Shown here one piece after another: positions 44,817 through 53,294 of a stretch of 64,000 bases of DNA. This DNA comes from CAVRXQ01 sp963838845. GTDB lineage: Bacteria > Actinomycetota > Acidimicrobiia > Acidimicrobiales > Bog-793. Numbering within the stretch: position 1 is the stretch's first letter; every line of letters starts with the position of its first letter. The notes under the pieces are model-generated. The model had not been told where the DNA came from. It did no database searches and was given only the letters and a program-made list of their open reading frames with translations. The position numbers were made by a program, and so were the translations under genes. The stretch covers positions 930,001 through 994,000 of the forward strand of contig CAWISR010000003.1 of NCBI GenBank assembly GCA_963838845.1, written 5' to 3'.

Positions 44817-45230
44817 ATCGAGATCGACTGGGAGCGTCTACGCGCTGAAGCGGATCGGATGATCGAGCGCGCGTACGCGCCGTACTCGAAGTTCAAGGTC
44901 GGCGCGGCAGGCCAGGTGCCGGACGGCCGGATTTTCAGCGGTTGCAACGTCGAGAACGCGTCGTACGGCGTGACCTTGTGTGCGGAGTGCGGTCTTGTTT
45001 GCGAGTTCGTCGCGAACGGTGGCGGCGCGCTGATCGCGCTCTGCGTGAAGAGCGGCTACGGCGATTACCTCACGCCGTGCGGGCGTTGTCGTCAGCTCCT
45101 CGTGGAGCACGGAACGGTCGGTTTGCTCGTCGACCAGGGACCAGATCGACCGCCGCGGCTCTTGGGTGAACTCCTACCGGACGCCTTCACGGGAGCGGAC
45201 ATCCCGAACGCGGCGAATGGATCGATCTAG
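44817..45230 (+). CDS. cdd: Cytidine deaminase
   Basis: This is a zinc enzyme that turns cytidine and deoxycytidine into uridine forms. It has the start region ERAYAPYSKFKVGAAG, the substrate block GCNVENASYGVTLCAECG (catalytic C-A-E) and the second zinc motif TPCGRCRQLL. A GGAGGA ribosome site at 44808-44813 is followed in frame only by ATC codons (44814, 44817, 44823); the next ATG (44859) is inside the conserved helix. ATC initiation is therefore inferred; starting at ATG 44736 would add 27 residues and reach into the divergent psuG start. It overlaps the deoA start by 14 bases. Confidence 0.85.
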   Translation: MEIDWERLRAEADRMIERAYAPYSKFKVGAAGQVPDGRIFSGCNVENASYGVTLCAECGLVCEFVANGGGALIALCVKSGYGDYLTPCGRCRQLLVEHGTVGLLVDQGPDRPPRLLGELLPDAFTGADIPNAANGSI

Positions 45231-46518
45231 CGCGGATCCCGCCCGCTTCGACGTCGTCGATCTCATCCGGCAGAAGCGGGACGGCGCGACACTCACCGCC
45301 GGCGCCATCGACTGGCTGATCGACGCGTACGTGCGCGGTGTCGTCGCCGACGAGCAGATGTCGGCGCTCCTGATGGCCGTCTTCTTTCGTGGTCTGACGG
45401 GAGCCGAGCTCTCGCAATGGACTGCGGCGATGATCGCCTCGGGTGAGCGCATCGACCTGTCCGCGGTTTCGCGCCCGACCGTCGATAAGCACTCGACTGG
45501 GGGGGTCGGCGACAAGGTCTCGCTGATCCTCGCGCCGCTTGTCGCCGCGTGTGGCGCCACGGTGCCCCAACTGTCCGGACGCGGTCTCGGCCACACCGGC
45601 GGAACGCTCGACAAGCTTGAGGCAATCCCCGGGTTCCGCTCCGAGCTCACCGCCGAGGAGCTCGTCGCGCAGCTCGAATCGGTGGGCTGCGCGATCTGCG
45701 CCGCAGGGGAGGGGCTTGTCCCCGCCGACCGAAAGATGTACGCCCTAAGAGATGTCACGGGAACCGTCGAGTCGATCCCGTTGATCTCCGCCTCGATCAT
45801 GTCGAAAAAGATCGCTGAGGGAACGCGCTCACTCGTCCTCGACGTGAAGGTCGGCAGCGGGGCGTTCATGACCGATGTCGAACACGCGACGCAGCTCGCA
45901 GAGACGATGGTTGCGCTCGGCGGCGCCCACGGACTCGACGTCACCGCGTTGCTGACGGCGATGAATACACCACTTGGCAATGCGGTCGGGAACGCGCTTG
46001 AGGTCGAGGAGTCTGTTGCCGTACTTTCCGGCGGCGGTCCGAACGACCTCGTCGAGGTCACCCTCGCGCTCGCGAACGCGATGCTGACGCTCGCCGGCAT
46101 CAAAGGAGTCGATCCCGCGAAGGTATTGAGCGACGGGTTTGCGCTCGATCGGTACCGAAAGATGATCGCCGCCCAGGGAGGCGACCCAGACGCACCGCTT
46201 CCCGTCGCCAAGCAGAAAAGGAATCTCGTCGCCGACCGATCCGGTTACCTCGCCCGCCTCGATGCACGCAGCGTCGGCGTCGCGTCGTGGCGGCTCGGCG
46301 CGGGTCGCCAACACAAGGAGGACCCGGTCTCGGCGACGGCGGGCGTGCTCTGCCGGGCGAAGCCCGGTGACGCCGTCACCGCCGGGGACACCGTCCTCGA
46401 GCTGTACGCCGATAGCGAAGACCGTTTCGGCCACGCTCTCGCCGCGCTGTCGGGGGCGGTCGCGATCGCCGACGAGCCTCCGGACACCGAGCCGCTCGTG
46501 CTTGGTCGTGTCGGCTGA
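45217..46518 (+). CDS. deoA: Thymidine phosphorylase
   Basis: The enzyme splits thymidine or deoxyuridine with phosphate to base and deoxyribose 1-phosphate. The 433-residue protein has the family signature SGRGLGHTGGTLDKLE (about 119-134), the phosphate-site KHSTGGVGDKVSL before it, MYALRDVTGTVESIPLI and the C-terminal PYNP domain near ARSVGVASWRLGAGRQHKED. ATG 45217 overlaps the end of cdd. It follows cdd logically: cytidine is deaminated, then pyrimidine nucleosides are cleaved. Confidence 0.93.
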   Translation: MDRSSADPARFDVVDLIRQKRDGATLTAGAIDWLIDAYVRGVVADEQMSALLMAVFFRGLTGAELSQWTAAMIASGERIDLSAVSRPTVDKHSTGGVGDKVSLILAPLVAACGATVPQLSGRGLGHTGGTLDKLEAIPGFRSELTAEELVAQLESVGCAICAAGEGLVPADRKMYALRDVTGTVESIPLISASIMSKKIAEGTRSLVLDVKVGSGAFMTDVEHATQLAETMVALGGAHGLDVTALLTAMNTPLGNAVGNALEVEESVAVLSGGGPNDLVEVTLALANAMLTLAGIKGVDPAKVLSDGFALDRYRKMIAAQGGDPDAPLPVAKQKRNLVADRSGYLARLDARSVGVASWRLGAGRQHKEDPVSATAGVLCRAKPGDAVTAGDTVLELYADSEDRFGHALAALSGAVAIADEPPDTEPLVLGRVG

Positions 46519-46559
46519 CCCGTTCCGTCCCCTCCCCGCGACGCCGTTACGGTTGCGCC

Positions 46560-47675
46560 ATGCCGTCGAGAAACCCCTCGTATTCCGGGATCGTCGCGGC
46601 ACCGAAGGTGCTCTTGCACGACCACTTGGATGGAGGCCTGCGCCCATTAACCGTCGTCGAGCTCGCGTCGGAGTTCGGGTACCGCGGCCTTCCGACGACT
46701 GATCCCGCGGAACTCGACCGGTACTTCGTCTCCGAGGCTCCGCGGCGGGATCTCGTCAGATATCTCGAGAGCTTCACCCACACGGTCGGGGTGATGCAGC
46801 ACAAAGAAGCGCTCGAACGCGTCGCGTTCGAATGCGTGGAAGACCTCGCTGAAGACGGCGTCATCTACGCGGAGGTGCGCTTCGCGCCGGAGCTGCATAC
46901 CGAAGCCGGTCTTGAGCTCGAGGAGGTCGTCGAGGCGGTTCTCGCCGGTTTCAACTCGGGCATGGCGGCGACGGCTGCAGTCGGCAAGCCGATCATCGTA
47001 CGCGCGTTGTTGTCCGCCATGCGCACCGCGGCGCGCTCGCTCGAGATCGCCGAACTCGCCGTTCGTTATCGCGACCTCGGTGTCAGCGGGTTCGATGTCG
47101 CGGGGGCCGAGGCCGGCTATCCCCCGACGCGCCACTTGGATGCGTTCCAGTTCGTCCAGCGGGAGAACTTCCATTCCACCTTGCATGCTGGCGAGGCTTT
47201 TGGGCTGCCTTCCATCTGGGAGGCGCTGCAGTACTGCAATGCCGAGCGCCTCGGGCACGGTGTGCGCATTGTCGACGACATCTCGGTCGAGAGCGACGGT
47301 TCGACGCGTCTTGGCCGACTGGCGAGCTATGTGCGCGACACCCGAGTACCGCTCGAGCTCTGCCCGACTTCGAACGTGCACACCGGAGTCGTCTCCTCGA
47401 TCGCCGAGCACCCGATCGGACTGCTATTCAGATTGCGCTTTCGCGTCACGGTGAATACCGACAACCGGCTGATGAGCGGCGTCACCCTCTCCTCGGAGTT
47501 CGCGAAGCTTGTCGAGACCTTTGGCTGGGGGTGGTCGGACCTGTCGTGGCTGACGATCAATGCGATGAAGAGCGCGTTCTACCCCTTCGATGAGCGACTC
47601 GCGTTGATCGATCAGGTCATCAAGCCCGGATTCGCTGCACTCACCCATGCGTCGGCGCGGAGCGCTGAGAGCTGA
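46560..47675 (+). CDS. add: Adenosine deaminase
   Basis: This zinc hydrolase converts adenosine to inosine. In its 371 residues, HDHLDGGLRP holds the first metal pair, STLHAGEAFG the next His and catalytic Glu, LGHGVRI the general-base region, and VTVNTDNRLMSG the metal Asp; the Asp-Asn pair in place of Asp-Asp is common in actinobacterial enzymes. The gene lies 41 bases after deoA and completes a cdd-deoA-add salvage operon. Confidence 0.92.
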   Translation: MPSRNPSYSGIVAAPKVLLHDHLDGGLRPLTVVELASEFGYRGLPTTDPAELDRYFVSEAPRRDLVRYLESFTHTVGVMQHKEALERVAFECVEDLAEDGVIYAEVRFAPELHTEAGLELEEVVEAVLAGFNSGMAATAAVGKPIIVRALLSAMRTAARSLEIAELAVRYRDLGVSGFDVAGAEAGYPPTRHLDAFQFVQRENFHSTLHAGEAFGLPSIWEALQYCNAERLGHGVRIVDDISVESDGSTRLGRLASYVRDTRVPLELCPTSNVHTGVVSSIAEHPIGLLFRLRFRVTVNTDNRLMSGVTLSSEFAKLVETFGWGWSDLSWLTINAMKSAFYPFDERLALIDQVIKPGFAALTHASARSAES

Positions 47676-47820
47676 TTTTCGGTCCAACTTCATCACGGGT
47701 CGTGGGCGGGCGGTGCCTACGACATCGACGATCGCAGACAAGGTCGGCGGTCGAGGTCCGACGCGACGTGGCAGCGGAACTCAGAATGCGCCCTTTCGCA
47801 AACGGCGGTATTTTGCATTC

Positions 47821-47994
47821 ATGGCGACTGCTAACGAGATCGCCGGGGAAGCCCGCGCGATAGAAACCAGTCCGGCTCTTCAACCGGGCTCCGAACCCGT
47901 GCCCTTGATCGTCGCGGAGATGCTTAGGAATCTGGCTGAGCTCGTCGCTGACCTTGCCGAACGCGTTGAACAGTTCGAGCGGCGGGGGAGTTGA
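47821..47994 (+). CDS. Small hypothetical protein (57 residues)
   Basis: This is a possible small gene from ATG 47821, in a frame open from further upstream. The product (MATANEIAGEARAIETSPAL, then a helix LIVAEMLRNLAELVADLAER) ends in a plausible amphipathic coiled coil. TATTTT at 47809-47814 lies 6 bases before the ATG and could be the -10 box of a leaderless transcript, but no -35 is clear. There is no known family, and it could be chance. Confidence 0.4.
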   Translation: MATANEIAGEARAIETSPALQPGSEPVPLIVAEMLRNLAELVADLAERVEQFERRGS

Positions 47995-48046
47995 CGAGGA
48001 TCTCGCGACCTCGCGCCGCCCAGGTCTCGAGAGGTGTTGCTGGCCA

Positions 48047-48577
48047 CTAGCCGTCGTATAACAACCGACGAGCGTCTGCCAGACGCACCCCAGTTGTCGG
48101 GACGTGCTGCACGAATTTGCCGTCATGCATGAGGTGTCGCACCGACACGTCGTGAACGAGAGCGACGTAATCGGCGATGAGACGACGGTGGCAGCGCCAC
48201 CAAAGACTTTCTGAGCACATGATTGCGAGCGCGCCCGTACGCGCATTCCGTTCATCGGAGACGAGCTGGTCGATCGCAAGCGCAAATTCGTCAGTCAACA
48301 TGTAATCCGCGTATCCACGAAAAGAAGCATTGCGAAGCGAGATGTTCGGCGAATCAGAGAGTGACTTTCGAAAACCGCCAAGATCGCGCTCCCACTCGTA
48401 GTTGATCCCACTTTCGAGAACCCATCGCTGCATCCGTTCGCGTCCAAAGTGCGGGTACCGACGACTGCCGGGAAAACTCCGGACGTCGACGATTCCTCCG
48501 ATGCCTGCAGCGGTAACGAGGCTCAAGAAGTCCTCGGCTGCGAGCGTGCCGTGACCAACGGTCACAAGTTGTTCCAT
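48047..48577 (-). CDS. DUF488 domain protein
   Basis: This is a 176-residue protein of the DUF488 family, of unknown function. The start QLVTVGHGTLAAEDFLSLV, the block IVDVRSFPGSRRYPHFGRE, and the later LAIMCSESLWWRCHRRLIA with its conserved Cys-x-Glu are all diagnostic. The conserved Cys, His and Arg suggest a hydrolase or nucleotide-related activity. ATG 48577 lies 13 bases after the acyl-CoA synthetase gene, so it is the third gene of that operon. Confidence 0.85.
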   Translation of the reverse strand: MEQLVTVGHGTLAAEDFLSLVTAAGIGGIVDVRSFPGSRRYPHFGRERMQRWVLESGINYEWERDLGGFRKSLSDSPNISLRNASFRGYADYMLTDEFALAIDQLVSDERNARTGALAIMCSESLWWRCHRRLIADYVALVHDVSVRHLMHDGKFVQHVPTTGVRLADARRLLYDG

Positions 48578-48590
48578 GCGCCCCTGGCGG

Positions 48591-50768
48591 TCAGGGAGTC
48601 CACGACGTGATCCGCGTCGCGACCCGCGGGCGGGGCACGAGCAGCGCGTCGACCGCGACCGCACCGTTCGACCCGCAGATGAGAGGGTTCACATCGAGAG
48701 CCTCGAGAAGGTCACCGATATCTGATGCCATTGAAGACAGCGCAATGATTGCGTCCTCGACCGCGTGCACGTCGACTGTGCGGGCGCCGCGAACCCCGGC
48801 GAGTATCGGGGCGATGCGCAGCCGCGCGAGCATCCGATCAGCCGCTGTCCGATCGATCGGTGGAAGGCCGACGGCTCGATCAGCGACCATCTCGACGAGC
48901 ACTCCTCCCGCGGCGACGACGACGAGCGGTCCGAGATGCGAGTCGCGCACGATCCCGATCGCGAGTTCGACCCCTTCCGGCGCGGTCGCAGAGACGAGAA
49001 CCTGCGGACCAAGCCGTTCAGAGAGGTCGCGGTAGGCGTCTGCTGCTTCCGCCTCCGAGCGAATGTTGAGCGCCACGCCACCGAGCTCCGTCTTGTGGAG
49101 CACTTCGGGCTGCGCAGTTTTCAGAACGACGGGGAAACCGAGCAGTTTGGAGGCGGCAACCGCCTCCTTTTCGTTGTGCACTGCGATCGACTTGACGGTC
49201 TCGATCCCGTAGTCGGCGAGCAGCAGAAGTGCTTCTTCCGCCGTGACCGCGAGGCTCTCGTTGGTGGCGACAGCGGATTCACGAGACTTCCCGACTCTCT
49301 CGCGCCAGCGACGTCGTCGCTCCGCATCGGGCGTTGGTTGATCACCTTCGGGTCGCGTCTTTTCGCCGCGGCCTGCTCCGAGCAGAAAACCAAGGGCTGT
49401 GATTCCGCTTCTTGATCCTTCGAGCACGGGAATCCCGTTCCGGCGGAGTTCGTCGGCAGAGTCAGCATCGATTGCGCTCGCCATGTTTGCCATCACAGCG
49501 AACGGTTTGTTGGTCGCATGGTTGACGGCCAGAGCGGCGCGAACGTACGAGTCGTCACCGTCGAATTCGGGAACGAGATCAACAGCCAGCGCGAGCGCAC
49601 CGACGCTTGGGTCGTCCGCCAACGAAAGCAGGCACTCGGTGAACAGGGTCGCGGTGTTCGCTCCGGTTCCCCATACGTCGAGCGGGTTCTCGGCTTCGAG
49701 GCCCGAGTCGAGCAGCCCTGAAAGACGCGCTCGAGTTTGCTCGGAGATCGTCGCGAACGGCACCTTCAGTCTTTCGGCGATGTCCGCGACGAGCACTCGT
49801 TCCGCGCCCGAGTCATGCAATGTCGCTAGGCCGACGGTCGATTCTCGCGGGGGTCGCCTCGGCGAAGAGAAGAGCTCGAGAACGTCGGCGAGCTCTTCGA
49901 GATCTGTGACTCGCATCACGCCGTACGCGTCGAACAGCGCCTCCCATGCCGCGTCGCCCCCGGCGATCGCGCCCGAATGTGTTTCGACAAGACGGCGCCC
50001 CTTCATCGATGCCCCGACGGTGAGCGCGAAAACATCGATTCCGCGATCGGCGGCTCGCTGGAGCGCGTCGCAAAGCTCAGGGGTGTCGCGCATCGTCTCG
50101 AGCACGAGGGCGATGATCCGCGTTTCGTCGAGATCGAGCGCGTATTCGATGTAAGACGCTGCCGAAGTGACGAGTTCCTGTCCCGACGAGACCGCGAGCG
50201 AGAAGCCGAGATGTCGGCGGGTCCGCAACATCGCGGAGAACACCGATCCTGAGTGGGTCACGAGCGCGATCGGACCGACGGGGATCGTTTCGGGCTCGAG
50301 GTAACCGGTGGCACGGACGCCGCGTGCGACGTTGACGAAACCCATGCACCCCGCGCCGCACACCGCCATTCCGGCGTCGCGCGCCACGCTCGTCAGTCGT
50401 TCGCGCAGCGTCGGCGATCCGGTTTGCGGGGACTCATGGGCGTTACCGAAGATCACGGCCGAGCGATCGCCGCGCAGCGCGGCGCGCCGGATTTCTGTCT
50501 CGAGCCCGGCATCGGGAATTCCGAGCAACACGAGGTCGACGGGTCCGTCGATGGCGTCGAGCGTCGGCACGCACGGACGTCCGAGCACCTCGGAGTAGTT
50601 GGGGTTGACAGGATGCAGCTCCACGGACGCTTTGCTGCGGGATGCCTCGATGACCATCCGCTCGCCGAAGCTGCCCGGACGGCCGCTCGCCCCGACGAGG
50701 GCCACGCGAGCGGGTTCGAGCATCGAGCGAACGGCGCCGCGCTTATCGGAAAGAACGCCGTCGCTCAC
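48591..50768 (-). CDS. NDP-forming acyl-CoA synthetase
   Basis: This 725-residue enzyme links carboxylic acids to CoA with ATP through a phosphohistidine, giving ADP or the reverse. It has an N-terminal CoA-binding domain (RVALVGASGRPGSFGERMV), succinyl-CoA-ligase-like domains (IALVTHSGSVFSAML, and ETHSGAIAGGDAAW with the likely phospho-His), then an ATP-grasp domain from about 510 (SLAVTAEEALLLLADYGIET, VLKTAQPEVLHKTELGGVAL). Start GTG 50768. It is 21 bases after the flavoprotein and under operator 1, so a CoA ester intermediate is probably part of the island's pathway. Confidence 0.88.
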   Translation of the reverse strand: MSDGVLSDKRGAVRSMLEPARVALVGASGRPGSFGERMVIEASRSKASVELHPVNPNYSEVLGRPCVPTLDAIDGPVDLVLLGIPDAGLETEIRRAALRGDRSAVIFGNAHESPQTGSPTLRERLTSVARDAGMAVCGAGCMGFVNVARGVRATGYLEPETIPVGPIALVTHSGSVFSAMLRTRRHLGFSLAVSSGQELVTSAASYIEYALDLDETRIIALVLETMRDTPELCDALQRAADRGIDVFALTVGASMKGRRLVETHSGAIAGGDAAWEALFDAYGVMRVTDLEELADVLELFSSPRRPPRESTVGLATLHDSGAERVLVADIAERLKVPFATISEQTRARLSGLLDSGLEAENPLDVWGTGANTATLFTECLLSLADDPSVGALALAVDLVPEFDGDDSYVRAALAVNHATNKPFAVMANMASAIDADSADELRRNGIPVLEGSRSGITALGFLLGAGRGEKTRPEGDQPTPDAERRRRWRERVGKSRESAVATNESLAVTAEEALLLLADYGIETVKSIAVHNEKEAVAASKLLGFPVVLKTAQPEVLHKTELGGVALNIRSEAEAADAYRDLSERLGPQVLVSATAPEGVELAIGIVRDSHLGPLVVVAAGGVLVEMVADRAVGLPPIDRTAADRMLARLRIAPILAGVRGARTVDVHAVEDAIIALSSMASDIGDLLEALDVNPLICGSNGAVAVDALLVPRPRVATRITSWTP

Positions 50769-50789
50769 GGGAGGACGGTTCGGTACGCC

Positions 50790-52424
50790 TCAGTGGGGCC
50801 GCGCGCTCGAGGATCGGCGTGCACGTCGGCGATCGGTGATCGCGGCGCGCGCCGCTTGCCATCCCGGTATGCCGCACACGCCGCCGCCCCCGTGGGTCGC
50901 AGAGCTCGCGTAGTACAGCCCGGCAATCGGCGTCCGGTAATCGGCGTAGCCGGGCGCCGGCCGCATATGGAAGAGCTGTTCGAGTGAGAGCTCACCGTGG
51001 AAGATGTTGCCTCCGACGAGTCCGTATTCGTGCTCCATCGTGTACGGGCCGACGACGTCGCGGTGGAGGATGGAGGCCTTGAAGTTCGGGGCGACCTCGT
51101 TGTAACAGTCGATCATCCGGTCGGCATACGCATCGAGCTCTTCTTGGTGCGGTTCCTGCGACCATTCGTCGGGCACCCACTGGGTGAACAGCGACATCAC
51201 GTGGAAGCCTTCCGGGCAGAGAGTCTTGTCGAACGCCGTCGGTATCACACTGTCACTGAAGGGACGATTAGCGGGACGACCTTCGCGCGCGTCGAGGAAG
51301 GCGCGCTCCATGTAGTCGATCGACGGCGCCATCTCGACCGAGCCCGTGTGATGCTCTTGCAGATCTGTGCCGGGATCAGCGAGGAAGTCGGGCAACTCCG
51401 CGAGCGCGAGGTTGATCTTCACGACGCCGCTCCTCGAGCGCCAGTGTTCGATGTCGGCGACGAACTCCGATGGCAGTTCGCTCGCGCCGACCTGTTCGAG
51501 GAAGGCGGTCTTCGGGTGAAGGGTCGTCACGACGATCGGGGCCGAGATCTCCTCACCGTCTTTCAGCGCCACCCCTCGCACGCGGCCGTTCGAGACGAGG
51601 GCGCGCTCGACGGGGGAGTTGAGGCGAACTTCGGCTCCGAAACTTCGCGCCGAGCGCTCGATCGCGTCGGCGACCGCTCCCATGCCACCCTCTTGGAACC
51701 CCCAGTTGCCGAGGTGGCCGTCGCCGACGTCGCCGATCGAGTGGTGCGCCATCACGTACGCGGTACCGGCCTCCTTCGGCCCGGCCCAGGTGCCGATCAC
51801 GCCGTTCACCGCCATCGCACCTTTCACCTGTGCGGACTCGAACCAGTCGTCCAGCAGGTCGGCGATGCTCATCGTCATCAGCCGCGTGACGTCCGCGATT
51901 GTTCGCACGTCGAGGCCACGGTGGCGCCACGCCAGCTTCAAGGTGTCCGCCAGGTCCGACGGCCGCCGCGACCCGAAGCGCGGCGGGACGGTCAGCAACA
52001 AGGGACCGAGCACGTCCGCGAGGCCCGACAGCCACGCGTCCCACTGCGGCATCGCCTCGGCGTCGTGCGGCGACCACTTCTTGATCTCTTCGTGGTTGCG
52101 CTTCGCGTCATCGGCGTAGATCTTGATCGAACCGCCTTCGGGAAAGGCCTGATAGTACGGACCCATCGGGAAGATTTTGTAACCGTGGCGCTCGAGGTTG
52201 AGATCTCGGATGATCGTCGGCGGCATGAGGCTCATCACGTACGAAAGCCGCGTCACTTTGAACTCGGGCGCGTCGGGCCAGGGAGATTCCGTGGTCGCGG
52301 CACCACCTGTCTTGTGCCGCGATTCGACGACGAGCGTTCGAGCGCCGGAGCGCGCAAGGTAGCCCGCGGCGACGAGGCCGTTGTGTCCCCCTCCGACCAC
52401 GACTGCGTCGTACTGCGAGGTCAT
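50790..52424 (-). CDS. CrtI/PYROXD2-like FAD oxidoreductase
   Basis: This is a 544-residue flavoprotein of the phytoene-desaturase-like amine oxidase group. The FAD site is YDAVVVGGGHNGLVAAGYLA, the second block is ESRHKTGGAATTESPWPDA, and the C-terminal dinucleotide-binding end is GLYYASSATHGGGGVCGIPG. Such proteins oxidise C-N or C-C bonds; the substrate is unknown. An AAAGAGGG site lies 5 bases before ATG 52424. The gene heads an operon with the acyl-CoA synthetase and DUF488 gene and is divergent from the TetR gene with operator 1 between. Confidence 0.85.
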   Translation of the reverse strand: MTSQYDAVVVGGGHNGLVAAGYLARSGARTLVVESRHKTGGAATTESPWPDAPEFKVTRLSYVMSLMPPTIIRDLNLERHGYKIFPMGPYYQAFPEGGSIKIYADDAKRNHEEIKKWSPHDAEAMPQWDAWLSGLADVLGPLLLTVPPRFGSRRPSDLADTLKLAWRHRGLDVRTIADVTRLMTMSIADLLDDWFESAQVKGAMAVNGVIGTWAGPKEAGTAYVMAHHSIGDVGDGHLGNWGFQEGGMGAVADAIERSARSFGAEVRLNSPVERALVSNGRVRGVALKDGEEISAPIVVTTLHPKTAFLEQVGASELPSEFVADIEHWRSRSGVVKINLALAELPDFLADPGTDLQEHHTGSVEMAPSIDYMERAFLDAREGRPANRPFSDSVIPTAFDKTLCPEGFHVMSLFTQWVPDEWSQEPHQEELDAYADRMIDCYNEVAPNFKASILHRDVVGPYTMEHEYGLVGGNIFHGELSLEQLFHMRPAPGYADYRTPIAGLYYASSATHGGGGVCGIPGWQAARAAITDRRRARRSSSARPH

Positions 52425-52446
52425 CGGGTCCCTCTTTCGGGCAATT

Positions 52447-52462
52447 GACTGACTGTTCAGTC
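52447..52462. promoter_or_regulatory. Island operator 1 (GAYTG-N6-CAGTY)
   Basis: GACTG-ACTGTT-CAGTC lies between the divergent flavoprotein and TetR genes, 22 bases before the flavoprotein ATG. It is one of four sites in this island with the same arms and spacing and with TT as the last two spacer bases. Position next to the regulator gene suggests autoregulation. Confidence 0.75.
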
Positions 52463-52546
52463 TAAGAAGGTAGCATTCAGGGTACAAGGGCTCCGACTGT
52501 GGGCGGCCGGGCTGACGACGAATGCGGACGGGATCGGGGGTGGCGA

Positions 52547-53209
52547 ATGAGCGCGGTCGAGTCGACGGTCGGAAAAGGTGCCGACGATTCTCGTGAGCGT
52601 GTCCTGCGAGCCGCCCTGGAGGTCATCGCAGAACGGGGCTTCGACTCGACGCGACTTGCCGACGTCGCCGAACGGGCAGGTGTGAGCCCGGCGCTCGTCG
52701 TCTACTACTTCAAAACGAAAGACACCGTGCTCACCGAGGCGATCCGTCTCGGTGAAAAGTCGTGGTATGAGGCGGTCGACCGTCGATTACAGGATCACGA
52801 ACGGGCAGACGATCGCCTCGATGACCTCGTTGCGATGACGTTCTTCTCCGACGATGACTCGGGTGAGCCGTGGTCTCTCTGGCTCGATCTGTGGGCGCAG
52901 TCCGTTCACCATCGAGAGGTCGGCGACGTCCGGCATGAGTTCGACGCAGAGTGGCGCAAGACCATCCGTGACCTCGTCATCGATGGCCAGCAACGGGGCG
53001 AGTTCCGCAAGGCTGACCCCGACGACTTCGCGGTCGCGCTCTCGGCGCTCTTGGACGGTTTCGCGATCCAGATCGCGCTCGAAGACTCTGAAGTGAGCGC
53101 TGACCGCGCCTACGCGTTGACCATGGCGTTCGCCGCCGAACACCTCGGCTTCAATTGGGATGGACGACGCAAAGGCGCGAGTGGGACAAAGAAGCGAGGT
53201 CGGCGATAG
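52547..53209 (+). CDS. TetR-family transcriptional regulator
   Basis: This is a 220-residue one-domain regulator with a ligand-binding C-terminus. The N-terminal helix-turn-helix reads VLRAALEVIAERGFDSTRLA then VAERAGVSPALVVYYFKTKD, standard for TetR. The C-terminal helices (about 75-200) contain a Trp-rich part (SLWLDLWAQSVHH) that probably forms the pocket. ATG 52547 is preferred over GTG 52499, which would add 16 odd residues. It is the only regulator gene in the island and is therefore the likely binder of the four operators; the inducer would be a pathway substrate or CoA ester. Confidence 0.88.
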   Translation: MSAVESTVGKGADDSRERVLRAALEVIAERGFDSTRLADVAERAGVSPALVVYYFKTKDTVLTEAIRLGEKSWYEAVDRRLQDHERADDRLDDLVAMTFFSDDDSGEPWSLWLDLWAQSVHHREVGDVRHEFDAEWRKTIRDLVIDGQQRGEFRKADPDDFAVALSALLDGFAIQIALEDSEVSADRAYALTMAFAAEHLGFNWDGRRKGASGTKKRGRR

Positions 53210-53294
53210 GCGGATCGAGATGACCACCCGCGAGCGTCCTTCGCTTCGTTGGTGATACACCAGCGCGGCGGGATCCCGGGCAAGGGAGGCGCGG

